DNA from: Ghiorsea sp.
GTDB lineage: Bacteria > Pseudomonadota > Zetaproteobacteria > Mariprofundales > Mariprofundaceae
Direction of reading: 5' to 3'
DNA length: 10,243 bases
Assembly (NCBI GenBank): GCA_030950765.1
Contig: JAUZQX010000135.1
Span: forward strand, 1-10,243
Shown here piece after piece: positions 1 to 7,345 of the stretch. The notes beneath the pieces were generated by a model. The model worked only from the letters and a program-made list of their open reading frames with translations. It was not told where the DNA came from and searched no databases. The translations under genes and the position numbers were made by a program. Within the stretch, counting starts at the first letter, position 1. Each line of letters begins with the position of its first letter.

Positions 1-441
1 AATATCAATTTGTCCTTTGGCATATTCTCGGCATTCGCTGCGGAATTCAGCATCCGAAATATCTTCTTTTTTACGCTTTTTCTTCTTAAACTTTTCTTCA
101 ACTTTCAGTTCAATTGGTAAACCATGGCAATCCCAACCAGGTACATACGGCGCATCAAAACCCATCATAGTGCGCGAGCGAACCACAATGTCTTTGAGCA
201 CTTTATTCACTGCATGACCAATATGAATCGAGCCGTTGGCATAAGGAGGGCCATCATGGAGGATAAACTTGGGTGCACCTTTGCGGGCTTCACGAATTTG
301 GGCGTAAAGGTTTTCTTCTTCCCATTTTGCCAAACGTTTTGGTTCATTTACAGGTAAATTGCCACGCATTGGGAAATCAGTTTTCGGCAGGAAAACGGTG
401 TCTTTGTAATTGAAAGTGTCTTTGTTCTTATCGTCTGCCAC
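1..441 (-). CDS. ileS: Isoleucyl-tRNA synthetase, N-terminal part (gene runs off the left edge)
   Basis: Class I aminoacyl-tRNA synthetase that charges tRNA-Ile in the cytoplasm. Only the first 147 codons are in the window. The translation on the minus strand begins VADDKNKDTFNYKDTVFLPK and contains the class I signature HIGH at about residues 73-76 inside PPYANGSIHIGHAVNK, followed by PGWDCHGLPIE, both hallmarks of IleS. The start is taken as GTG at 441 because GGAGAG (450-455) lies 8 nt upstream and the N-terminal length then fits bacterial IleS. A lysine-rich stretch (KKKKRKK) follows ELKVEEKF, where many homologues have a less basic linker. The gene lies 106 nt downstream of mshL on the same strand, so readthrough from the pilus operon is possible. 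I found no convincing promoter of its own. Identity is near certain; the exact start is likely. Confidence 0.96.
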   Translation of the reverse strand, partial: MADDKNKDTFNYKDTVFLPKTDFPMRGNLPVNEPKRLAKWEEENLYAQIREARKGAPKFILHDGPPYANGSIHIGHAVNKVLKDIVVRSRTMMGFDAPYVPGWDCHGLPIELKVEEKFKKKKRKKEDISDAEFRSECREYAKGQIDI

Positions 442-514
442 GGCTTGTGCTCTCCAAAATCTTATCTATGAGGTATCAAAAGACCGCGCAGCCTAAACAA
501 AACCAAGGCTTTTG

Positions 515-532
515 TCTCATTTTTGCATGAGA
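515..532 (-). other. Small inverted repeat between mshL and ileS
   Basis: TCTCAT and ATGAGA are perfect 6-nt arms around a 6-nt loop, 15 nt beyond the mshL stop. No U-tract follows on the minus strand (the next bases are CAAAAGCC), so it is at best a weak or factor-assisted terminator, or an mRNA 3'-end stabiliser. A second weak pair, AGCCT/AGGCT (490-510), lies closer to ileS. The remainder of the 106-nt gap shows no clear promoter. Confidence 0.25.
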
Positions 533-547
533 GGGCTGTATATAAGT

Positions 548-2044
548 TTAAATTTGGTTTTCTGCGATATGTACAGCTTGTGTATCTTGTTTGATTTTGG
601 GCGTTAAAAAGATAACCAATTCAGTACGTTGTTTGTGTTTGTAGCTGCTGGTAAACAAGGCTCCAAGTCCTGGAATGTCACCCAACAGGGGCACTTTGCG
701 CTCATTTTCACTGGTTTCATCTTGAATCAGGCCACCAATAACAACAGTTTCGCCATCTCGTACCCGCACCAAGGTTGAAGCTTGTTTGATATCCAGAATA
801 GGCGCAGTTGAACCCAGTGGTGAAGTGGCTGTACCAACAAGGCGGGTAATAATGGGTGATGCGTCCAGCATAATCCAACCATTGGCAGAAATTTGAGTGG
901 TTACAGCCAAGACCAAGCCTATGGTAACAACACGTACATCTTCGGTCACCGTAGCTGCTGAGCCACCGGTGCCAGGTGTTGTAGTTTGACTAAAAAAGGG
1001 TTGGTCAGTGCCCACTTTAATCATCGCTGATTGGTTGTTAAGTATAAGTAATCGTGGTTGGGATAACATACGCACACTACCTTGTTCACTTAAAGCATTA
1101 ATCACCGTGGAGACTTGGTTGGTTGCGCTGTTATTTTGTCCATCAAGCGTTGCTGTAATCACAGGTAATGTGCCTGTGGCAGCGGTGGTGAGTGCTGTTT
1201 GCACATTGGCATTGAGGTTGAGTAGCGAAGATGAGGCAATACGCGTCCAGTCAATACCAAGATTTTTATCATCACCTAGAGATACTTCAACAATACGCGC
1301 TTCAATTTCAACTTGGCGATGTAAAGCGCCTTGGACACTTTGGATAAAATTTTCAACTTCTTGTACATGTTTATGGTGGTCAGTGACCTGAATGGTGCCT
1401 GAAAGGCGATTGACCACAACCCGACCCGTTTTGGATAATAATGACTTTAATTGCGTTTCAATCTCTGCCCAAAACTTGACCTGATCCTGGTTAGAAACTG
1501 AAATAAGCCCAACTTCGCCACCTGAGCCTGAAGATGTGACTTGTGCTTGGCTGGTTGATGCACCACCTCTTGCCATACGAATGTAATTCACTTCGAATGT
1601 TCTGGTGTGTACATCTTTGACATATACAATGCCATGCCGTTGCTCCCAGTATAAATTGACAGAGTCTAGAAGCACATTCATCGCTTGTTTAAAGGTTAAT
1701 TTTTCGAAGTTAACGTTAACCATGCCTTTCAGTTTAGGCTGCATAATAATACTTAAATTATTGGCGCGTGAAAACATGGCTAAGGCTTGTTTTAAAGGTA
1801 CATTGCTGGCTTGAAAACTATAGTGTTTTTCAGGCTTCTGTGGTGTTACTTTAGGTGTAAGTATAGTTGTTTGTTTTGAACTGGGTTGGGTTTGTATAGG
1901 CTGAACATGCGCGGATTGATACTGTAGTGCGGCATTATGGGGCTTAGCCATAACCTGTGGCTGTTGCACTGGCGGTGTGCTGGCACAGGCGTTAAGCATG
2001 AACAATAGGGTGAGGGATAGGGGAATATATGATAAATAAGGCAT
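548..2044 (-). CDS. mshL: MshL-type outer-membrane secretin lipoprotein
   Basis: Forms the multimeric outer-membrane channel through which the pilus or pseudopilus passes. At 498 residues it is slightly shorter than the MshL proteins I know. Residues 1-20 form a lipoprotein signal ending in LNAC; Cys20 is the predicted lipidated residue, and Ala at +2 suggests outer-membrane sorting. Residues 25-70 are a Gln/Pro/Thr-rich linker. Residues 74-150 (HYSFQASNVPLKQALAMFSR onwards) look like the STN/N0-type domain. Residues 205-240 resemble a KH-like N-domain. The secretin core runs from about 243 to 485 and contains VRMLSQPRLLILNNQSA, DGETVVIGGLIQDE and VPLLGDIPGLGALF, the classic secretin signature. 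A strong AAGGAGA ribosome-binding site precedes the ATG, and the gap to mshK is 2 nt. It is last in the set of nine genes. GspD or PilQ families are alternatives, but the gene order I-J-K-L favours MshL. Confidence 0.9.
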   Translation of the reverse strand: MPYLSYIPLSLTLLFMLNACASTPPVQQPQVMAKPHNAALQYQSAHVQPIQTQPSSKQTTILTPKVTPQKPEKHYSFQASNVPLKQALAMFSRANNLSIIMQPKLKGMVNVNFEKLTFKQAMNVLLDSVNLYWEQRHGIVYVKDVHTRTFEVNYIRMARGGASTSQAQVTSSGSGGEVGLISVSNQDQVKFWAEIETQLKSLLSKTGRVVVNRLSGTIQVTDHHKHVQEVENFIQSVQGALHRQVEIEARIVEVSLGDDKNLGIDWTRIASSSLLNLNANVQTALTTAATGTLPVITATLDGQNNSATNQVSTVINALSEQGSVRMLSQPRLLILNNQSAMIKVGTDQPFFSQTTTPGTGGSAATVTEDVRVVTIGLVLAVTTQISANGWIMLDASPIITRLVGTATSPLGSTAPILDIKQASTLVRVRDGETVVIGGLIQDETSENERKVPLLGDIPGLGALFTSSYKHKQRTELVIFLTPKIKQDTQAVHIAENQI

Positions 2045-2046
2045 GC

Positions 2047-2538
2047 TTATCTCCTTGTATCTTGTGGTAAAAATAAGGTTTTATGTGTGTTCTTGCGTTG
2101 GAGCTGAACACGATTTTGTTGAATGCTTAGTACAGTGAAACCATCAATATTATCGTGTATGCCTACCAGTTGCCCGCTAATCAAAGCCAATGGGTTTTGC
2201 GAGTCTGATAAAATGGCAGATAATCGCAGGTGTTTTTTTACTTTTTTGGTTGCCTTGTGCGCAGTAGTCCGGGTTTTTACTTGCGGTGCGGCATGGGTTT
2301 GTTCTTTTGCAAAAGGATTTGCAAAAGGATTTCTATCGCTATCACGCAATTGCCAAACCAGCGTGTTGTATTGTGCGGTTTCTATGGGTGTAACGGTGTA
2401 TAAAGTAGGGTCATCTACAGGATCTATTGTGAAAACGGGTTTGCTTTGTAATGGAGAAATAACATTATTATACACAATACCTGCAGCCAGCAATACCATT
2501 AAGATGACGGCTAGGGGACTACGCAGAAATTTTCTCAT
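2047..2538 (-). CDS. mshK: MshK/PilP-like inner-membrane periplasmic connector
   Basis: A bitopic protein of 163 residues. It has a short cytoplasmic N-terminus (MRKFLRSP), one membrane span at about residues 9-27, a variable and then basic linker (TTAHKATKKVKKH), and a C-terminal domain at about 102-160. That domain (LRLSAILSDSQNPLALISGQ, then VGIHDNIDGFTVLSIQQNRV) has the small beta-barrel pattern of the PilP/GspC homology region. In PilP and GspC this region contacts the secretin, which matches the secretin gene directly downstream. The gene overlaps mshJ by 4 nt (ATGA, 2535-2538) and has little Shine-Dalgarno sequence, so its translation is probably coupled to mshJ. A 12-bp exact tandem duplication (2309-2332) gives NPFANPFA at residues 71-78. 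It is longer than the roughly 100-residue Vibrio MshK. The name rests on position and fold pattern. Confidence 0.72.
   Translation of the reverse strand: MRKFLRSPLAVILMVLLAAGIVYNNVISPLQSKPVFTIDPVDDPTLYTVTPIETAQYNTLVWQLRDSDRNPFANPFAKEQTHAAPQVKTRTTAHKATKKVKKHLRLSAILSDSQNPLALISGQLVGIHDNIDGFTVLSIQQNRVQLQRKNTHKTLFLPQDTRR
2309..2332. repeat. Two exact tandem 12-bp copies within mshK
   Basis: The 12-mer GCAAAAGGATTT (plus strand) occurs twice back to back. It is in frame and encodes NPFA twice in the linker of the MshK-like protein. The length is a multiple of three, so gain or loss of a copy keeps the frame. Confidence 0.85.
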
Positions 2539-3290
2539 GGGTTGGGCTCGACAGGCATTTCATCAAGTGCCACTAGCATATTTAGCTGAAGTTCAACGAG
2601 GTTGATTTGTTCATTACTGGTGCTGATATGAATGGATTGTAAAGTAAACTGTTTTTCTTCCATCACCATATAATGAATTTGGCGCATCACATGGCTCCAT
2701 GTTTGTTTAGCACCCATCGTGGGGTCTGGTATCAATTGTATTTGCACTTGTACATTCGCCAAGTCATCGGAATACAGTAGCTGGGCAGGGGTGGGTGTTT
2801 CTAATTGATAGGTGAGTGTTAAATGGTGTGAACTGGCGCTATCGGTGGTACTTTCCAATAACTCTGAGATACCTGTATAATCATTGACGATGTGTTGTTC
2901 GCTAATGTTGATTGCAGCTTCTTCTAAGGTTTGATCTTGCATATCAAAGGAAACATCGCCATTGAGAATGGATTGCTCTAAGAGTTGCAATGCCATTGAT
3001 GTCGTGTCCGCCTCCAAGTGTGCGAGCTCATCTTCCAAGGTTTGGATCTTGGTCTGAAATATTTCGGGGGTGAGCTGACTGTGTTGTTTTTCAATAATGT
3101 AAGGGGTTCGCACACCATAAACCCACCATAACATGGATAAAGTAAGTAAAAAAACAACCAAGGCAGCTGTTCGGGTTTTCCAGCTGCGGCGAATTTCAAA
3201 CAGGAAAAACTGTTTGAATTTGTCGAAACGCACACTTAATGGTGGTTTAGGTGGCGCAGTATATTCTGGGGTTTGTGTGTTTGTATTCAT
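2535..3290 (-). CDS. mshJ: MshJ/PilO-like inner-membrane assembly protein
   Basis: A 251-residue bitopic membrane protein. Residues 1-40 are a Pro/Thr-rich and then basic cytoplasmic segment (RFDKFKQFFLFEIRRSWKTR). One membrane span lies at about 41-59 (TAALVVFLLTLSMLWWVYGV). A probable coiled coil follows at about 74-95 (FQTKIQTLEDELAHLEAD), and then a periplasmic domain with alternating beta and alpha patterns, as in PilO/GspM. This type of protein dimerises with the PilN-like partner to form the alignment complex. It overlaps mshI by 4 nt (ATGA, 3287-3290) and mshK by 4 nt. Assignment to MshJ relies on topology and on its place between the PilM/N-like and PilP-like genes; sequence signatures in this family are weak. 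Confidence 0.68.
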   Translation of the reverse strand: MNTNTQTPEYTAPPKPPLSVRFDKFKQFFLFEIRRSWKTRTAALVVFLLTLSMLWWVYGVRTPYIIEKQHSQLTPEIFQTKIQTLEDELAHLEADTTSMALQLLEQSILNGDVSFDMQDQTLEEAAINISEQHIVNDYTGISELLESTTDSASSHHLTLTYQLETPTPAQLLYSDDLANVQVQIQLIPDPTMGAKQTWSHVMRQIHYMVMEEKQFTLQSIHISTSNEQINLVELQLNMLVALDEMPVEPNP

Positions 3291-4672
3291 TGCATTGTAC
3301 CTTGAATTTCAAAGGCGGTTCCTTGGGTACCATGCCCTCCTTTTTGAATATGATAAAACCATGTGTCTTGCCAGCTTTGGGTAATATTAACAGTCAAAGG
3401 TAGTGCTTTTAAGTTGTTTTCCAGTGTATTGAGCTGTTGCGGGGCAAGGCTTGCTTTACCCAAAGCTTTGCCTTGTAGGGTAAAGTGCCACTGTTGGTTT
3501 GCATAATGAATCAGACTATCGGTTAATACTAGAGACTCAGGCAATAAAGCAGGCAGCTCGGCAAGAAACCAACCCGCAATGGGATAAACCTGAGTATTTT
3601 GTAACTCATGGATACGTTTATCAATGTTTTCCATGGCAGCGACTTGTTGGGACAGTCGGCCTTGCTCCATGATTAAGCCTGTTAATCCAGAACGTTGACT
3701 TTTGGCATGGGCTTCAGCCTTTGTGACTTGGTATTCAATATTGATGGTTAGCCCGACACCAATGAGAAAGGCAATAGCAACCGTGATGGTTAACATACGT
3801 TTGATATGCATACCAACACGCTCAAATTGAAACTGAATGGGTAACATATTACCCTCAACAGCAGGTGAGAGTAACGCAGCCTCATTTGCCCAAAAATAAG
3901 GGTTGTCGGATTGTGTGTTTTCCACAGGTAACGTAAAATGTTGTTGGAGTGTTTCAGTAATATTTGTTGGTGCGCTGCCAATCAAGGAAATTTGAGTAAT
4001 ATCAACATCGAATTGCTGATTGGCATACAGCATGGAGCGATTTATTTCACCGATAAGCCTATCAGTACTATCATGTTCTATATTATGGTTTAAGTCGCGA
4101 AGGAATAATACTTTACCATCACCCCGAGTTGCCATGATTTCTGTAATCGTACCAAACATCGCAACCATGAGAATCATATCGTTATTGTTTGTACTAAAAC
4201 GAAAAGCTTCCAAACTCATGATTTCACTTAATGGAATCAGTTTGGTGATAGCAATATGGTGGTGTTGGCAAATAGTAATAAGTTCATCAACAAATGTTTT
4301 GTTGATGATATGCAGAATCACACCATCGCCACTTTGTTGAGGCAGGCTGCGTTTAAAACTATGCAGCACAGGTACATCTGCTATTTTTTCCTGTTCAGCG
4401 CGGTTGGCGATATACAAGAGTAAATCTCTATGCGATAGCGGCGGTGTTTGAATAAAGTGATGCGAGAGTTCTGAGCCTTCATAAACCATGGATACATCAG
4501 CATCCTCGGCACCAAGTTCGGGTATGGCTAAACCTAGAGCAATGTATAATTGAGAAAGTGTATGCACCGATGCTTGGTAGTATGTTTGTGTGACACCTTC
4601 TTGCACTAAGGTTGCCTTAAATTCACCTTGAATCCAGCTGATGCCCAGCTGTTTTTTATGATATAGGTTCAT
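3287..4672 (-). CDS. mshI: MshI-like PilM/PilN-type fusion protein
   Basis: 461 residues from the ATG at 4672. This start forms an ATGA overlap with the stop of the upstream gene, as at most other junctions here; an in-frame ATG six codons earlier (4690) is less likely. The cytoplasmic part (about 1-290) looks like a degenerate actin-like PilM/GspL domain: a beta-rich start (KKQLGISWIQGEFKATLVQ), an internal repeat of that pattern (MILMVAMFGTITEIMATRGD) and ISLIGSA near the end, which resembles the second phosphate-loop strand. One membrane span lies at about 292-312 (RMLTITVAIAFLIGVGLTI). A coiled-coil and PilN/GspL-like periplasmic region (about 315-461) follows. Such fusions are known in MshI and GspL. 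It should link the MshE ATPase to the MshJ/MshK complex. Canonical nucleotide-binding residues are not obvious, so I do not claim ATP binding. Confidence 0.72.
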   Translation of the reverse strand: MNLYHKKQLGISWIQGEFKATLVQEGVTQTYYQASVHTLSQLYIALGLAIPELGAEDADVSMVYEGSELSHHFIQTPPLSHRDLLLYIANRAEQEKIADVPVLHSFKRSLPQQSGDGVILHIINKTFVDELITICQHHHIAITKLIPLSEIMSLEAFRFSTNNNDMILMVAMFGTITEIMATRGDGKVLFLRDLNHNIEHDSTDRLIGEINRSMLYANQQFDVDITQISLIGSAPTNITETLQQHFTLPVENTQSDNPYFWANEAALLSPAVEGNMLPIQFQFERVGMHIKRMLTITVAIAFLIGVGLTINIEYQVTKAEAHAKSQRSGLTGLIMEQGRLSQQVAAMENIDKRIHELQNTQVYPIAGWFLAELPALLPESLVLTDSLIHYANQQWHFTLQGKALGKASLAPQQLNTLENNLKALPLTVNITQSWQDTWFYHIQKGGHGTQGTAFEIQGTMQ

Positions 4673-5460
4673 GGGCGGCCCCAAAACCATGTCACACCAT
4701 CTGTGCCATATAAAAAACTATCTTGGTCTTGGATAAATAATGTGTATTGCACAGTACCTGTTGGGTATGGGTCTTGATGTAAGCTTAATTGCGTGCGGTT
4801 GATAACATAGATGCTTAGCTGCCCATTGATACCATTGTTGGCAATAGGTAAAGCTTTGGTTGGTTGCGTGTTTAATTGGTAAAAAGGGATACGTGTACTG
4901 CTATTGAGCAGCAATATAGGATGGAATAAGTGGCCCAAATAAATACGGTGAATTTTAAGGGTGTCGCTTTCAAGCACATTGGCAGCAGGGGTTTGATTCC
5001 AAATGGCATCAAAAGCAGCACTGGTGGTGGGTGCTGGTAGTGCATTACCTTTCAGGTCTGATACCAAGATGATACGAGGGTTTACAGGAGGTGTAAGCAA
5101 ACCTGTTGTTTGCTTATAGTCTGCAAACACAACGTCTGTGGCAGTGAAAAACTTTGGATCGACATAAAATCCACGCTTAAAACCGTATTTGTTGCTGCTT
5201 ACTTCACTGATGGGTAAAGCACTTACCGATGCAATCGCTGATGCCCAAGTATTGACTGAGGGAATAGAGAACTGGGTGGTGATATATTGCTCTAATTCGG
5301 AAGCAAGGGACACTAGATTACTGGCTTCTGCATCGGCATTGGCTATATCCATGCGCTTGAGCATATTGGGTAGGATAATAGATGCCAAAATGGACATAAT
5401 GGCAAGCACACCAATCAATTCAATGAGTGAAAAACCGCCTTGTTTAGCTTGTAGCTTCAT
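4669..5460 (-). CDS. Class III prepilin-like protein with a large C-terminal domain
   Basis: 263 residues. The N-terminus has a short basic leader (MKLQAKQGG) followed by FSLIELIGVLAIMSILASII. This is the type IV prepilin/pseudopilin signature: cleavage after Gly9, new N-terminal Phe and Glu at mature position 5. The hydrophobic helix runs to about residue 35 and continues amphipathically (MDIANADAEASNLVSLASEL). The remaining roughly 200 residues are an unfamiliar globular domain without cysteines, ending in YGTDGVTWFWGRP. At this length it is likely a minor or tip-type pilin rather than the main subunit. By gene order (after E, G and the repeat protein) it occupies the mshB position of Vibrio, but I do not claim orthology. 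It overlaps its neighbours by 4 nt at both ends. It needs a prepilin peptidase that is not encoded in this window. Confidence 0.85.
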   Translation of the reverse strand: MKLQAKQGGFSLIELIGVLAIMSILASIILPNMLKRMDIANADAEASNLVSLASELEQYITTQFSIPSVNTWASAIASVSALPISEVSSNKYGFKRGFYVDPKFFTATDVVFADYKQTTGLLTPPVNPRIILVSDLKGNALPAPTTSAAFDAIWNQTPAANVLESDTLKIHRIYLGHLFHPILLLNSSTRIPFYQLNTQPTKALPIANNGINGQLSIYVINRTQLSLHQDPYPTGTVQYTLFIQDQDSFLYGTDGVTWFWGRP

Positions 5461-6143
5461 TGTCTTACCCGTTGTAGTGAGCGTAAACGCATGGGTTTTA
5501 GTTTTTCTGGTGTGGTGTTTGGTGTTTGTATATTGATCACTGGTGTAGCAGGGGCTGGTGGTGAGACCACGTTGCTCGGTGGTGTGTTATGGATGGGTGT
5601 TATCGGGTTTGGTTCACCATGGTTACCATCTTCAGAATCAGATTGTTCATTGTCACCATGGTTATCATCTTCAGAATCAGGTTGTTCATTGTCACCATGG
5701 TTATCACCTTCAGAATCAGGTTGTTCATTGTCACCATGGTTATCATCTTCAGAATCAGGTTGTTCATTGTCACCATGGCTATCATCTTCAGAATCAGGTT
5801 TTTCATTGTCACCATGGCTATCATCTTTAGAATCAAGTTGTTCATCGTCACCTTGGCTGTTTTCATTTTGAGCATGTTTAGTGTCGTTTTTGTCGTGCTT
5901 AGACGACTTGTCGCTTTCATTATGCTGCTTGTCGTCTTTTTCTTTTGATTTTTGAGTATTGTTTTTATCTTTATCAGACCCTTCTTTATCATCTTGTTGG
6001 TGCTCTTTGTCATCGTTTTTTGATTGTTTCTTTTTGTCTTTGGGCTGCTCTTTAGATGATTTGTCTTCATCTGCCATAAGTATGGATGGCACCAATGTAT
6101 AGCTTAAAAAAATGAGACTGATGATAAAGATGAAGGGTTTCAT
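5457..6143 (-). CDS. Secreted, disordered acidic repeat protein of unknown function
   Basis: I do not recognise a family. The 228-residue product begins with a Sec-type signal peptide (MKPFIFIISLIFLSYTLVPS, likely cleaved after LMA at residue 24). The rest has four zones. Residues 25-95 are a mixed-charge Lys/Asp/Ser/Gln stretch. Residues about 100-175 hold 13-residue repeats with consensus DDNHGDNEQPDSE. Residues 176-215 are rich in Pro, Thr and Asn. The tail is basic (MRLRSLQRVRQ). After the signal there is no Phe, Tyr, Trp or Cys, which predicts full disorder. The Asp/Glu/His-rich repeats could bind cations; this is inference. It overlaps mshG by 4 nt (6140-6143) and the next prepilin gene by 4 nt (5457-5460), so it is a true operon member. 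It sits where mshF sits in Vibrio, but no similarity is evident. Possible roles are secreted cargo, a surface spacer or a periplasmic accessory. Confidence 0.8.
   Translation of the reverse strand: MKPFIFIISLIFLSYTLVPSILMADEDKSSKEQPKDKKKQSKNDDKEHQQDDKEGSDKDKNNTQKSKEKDDKQHNESDKSSKHDKNDTKHAQNENSQGDDEQLDSKDDSHGDNEKPDSEDDSHGDNEQPDSEDDNHGDNEQPDSEGDNHGDNEQPDSEDDNHGDNEQSDSEDGNHGEPNPITPIHNTPPSNVVSPPAPATPVINIQTPNTTPEKLKPMRLRSLQRVRQ
5614..5862. repeat. 39-bp tandem repeat array encoding the 13-residue acidic repeat
   Basis: Units begin at 5614, 5653, 5692, 5731, 5770 and 5809, each exactly 39 bp. A degenerate, partial unit begins at 5848. All units begin TCACC on the plus strand (mostly TCACCATGG). 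The units at 5653 and 5731 are identical, the one at 5692 differs from them by one base, those at 5614 and 5770 by two each, and 5809 by about four. Higher identity in the centre suggests recent expansion by slippage or recombination. Because 39 is a multiple of three, all frames remain open across the array and produce spurious repetitive open frames on the other strand. Confidence 0.95.
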
Positions 6144-7345
6144 TTGATACCGCCTAACATGGAGACCATGGGCAAGAAAATGGCAATAGCCACCGTGCCC
6201 ACAACACCAATAAGCATCAGCATGATAATAGGCTCTAAAATGGAGAACACGCGTTTCACTCGTCTTGGAATTTCTTCATCATAATATAAAGAGACTTGGT
6301 TCATAGCAGTATCTAAATCGCCAGTTGCTTCCCCCACTTTAATCATTTGCAGCAGCATAGGTGGGAAGGCATCATGTTTGGTTAAGGTTTCACTCATATT
6401 TCTTCCCTCACGCACATTTTTCTCTGTTTCATGGATAATCACTGCCAACTTTGCATTCCCCACCAGCTCGCGACAGTGTTGTAAACACTCTAAAATCTGA
6501 ATACCTGAACGAAACATAATAGAGAAATGGTGGGTAAAACGAGATAGGGCAATCATGCGGTTGATGTCACCAAATACAGGCAGGTTTAACTTAAAATCAT
6601 CAAAAGCATTGGCAAAGCTTGTCGAGCGCTTGTATAACCAACGTACACCCATCCATAAAATGATGGGTGTACCCAAGATTAACCACCAGTATTGCAGGGT
6701 GAATGTACTCAAATCAATAACCAACGAGGTGACCATGGGTAGTGCAACACCAAGCCCATTCAGCATATCGGTAAAACGCGGCACGACAAAAGTAAATAAA
6801 ATAAGAATAAACAAACACACCACAAAAAAGATAATCAAAGGGTAGGTGGAGGCTTGTTTTATATCCCCCATAAGGTTGGCAAGCCATTGATAATACTGGC
6901 GAAGCTCTATGAAGGTGGCGGGTAACTGCCCGCTGTGTTCCCCTGCTTTAATCACACTGGTGACTTGTGTTGGAAAAATAGTTTGATGTTTTTCCATGGT
7001 TTGGGAAAGGGGCATGCCGCTTTCGACATCGGCATGCATCATGGTGAGCACATATGCCAAGCCTTCATTGGGGGTATTTTGTGCCAAGGCGTTTATGGTA
7101 TCTAAAAGAGGCACACCCGCTTTTAACATGGTGGAAAAGGCGGTGAATAAATCAATCATTTCGCGACGGCTAACTTTGATGCGTGAGGGTGTATATTGTT
7201 CTGGGTTATTGATGGTTTTACATTGTAAAAGCCATAAACCTTGTTGGTTTAAAAGATTAGAAAGGTGGGGCTTATCTTGGGCGAAAACCTCGCCTTTTGT
7301 TTTTTCACCAGCATCATTGACGGCGGTGTACTGATACATAGCCAT
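6140..7345 (-). CDS. mshG: MshG/GspF/PilC-type inner-membrane platform protein
   Basis: 401 residues, the normal size for the family. It is the polytopic platform on which the ATPase acts to move pilin subunits from the membrane into the fibre. There are two T2SSF repeats, about residues 62-190 (SRREMIDLFTAFSTMLKAGV, then VIKAGEHSGQLP) and about 265-392 (SRFTHHFSIMFRSGI, then MIKVGEATGDLD). The paired KAGE.SG and KVGEATG motifs mark the duplicated domain. Membrane spans are at about 169-189, 217-237 and 371-392. The N-terminus (MAMYQYTAVNDAGEKTKGEV) is typical of GspF/PilC; Met3 is an alternative start. The ATG overlaps the mshE stop by one base (TAATG, 7343-7347), so the two are translationally coupled. 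The name mshG is chosen over pilC or gspF because the neighbouring ATPase has an MshE-type N-terminus. Confidence 0.92.
   Translation of the reverse strand: MAMYQYTAVNDAGEKTKGEVFAQDKPHLSNLLNQQGLWLLQCKTINNPEQYTPSRIKVSRREMIDLFTAFSTMLKAGVPLLDTINALAQNTPNEGLAYVLTMMHADVESGMPLSQTMEKHQTIFPTQVTSVIKAGEHSGQLPATFIELRQYYQWLANLMGDIKQASTYPLIIFFVVCLFILILFTFVVPRFTDMLNGLGVALPMVTSLVIDLSTFTLQYWWLILGTPIILWMGVRWLYKRSTSFANAFDDFKLNLPVFGDINRMIALSRFTHHFSIMFRSGIQILECLQHCRELVGNAKLAVIIHETEKNVREGRNMSETLTKHDAFPPMLLQMIKVGEATGDLDTAMNQVSLYYDEEIPRRVKRVFSILEPIIMLMLIGVVGTVAIAIFLPMVSMLGGIK

Noticed and set aside
515..532. Intrinsic terminator after mshL
   Set aside because: The hairpin is only 6 bp and lacks a U-tract, so it is listed as an inverted repeat and not as a terminator.
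442..547. T-box or other ileS leader riboswitch
   Set aside because: The gap is only 106 nt, with no T-box sequence and no terminator/antiterminator structure.
2123..2605. 160-residue plus-strand frame opposite mshK and the end of mshJ
   Set aside because: It is antisense to genes supported by membrane spans, a PilP-type domain and operon overlaps; its product shows no coherent features.
4673..4690. Longer mshI start at 4690 (MVLGPP extension)
   Set aside because: The ATG at 4672 gives the ATGA overlap seen throughout the operon and a start that begins directly with the family's first beta strand.
5614..5862. CRISPR-like array
   Set aside because: Repeats are contiguous without unique spacers and lie in frame within a coding gene.
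5491..5948. Plus-strand open frames with repeats such as WLSSSESGCSLSP or IFRIRLFIVTMV over the repeat array
   Set aside because: The 39-bp unit keeps all frames open. The minus-strand frame has a signal peptide, 4-nt overlaps with both neighbours and a plausible secreted composition, so the others are shadows.
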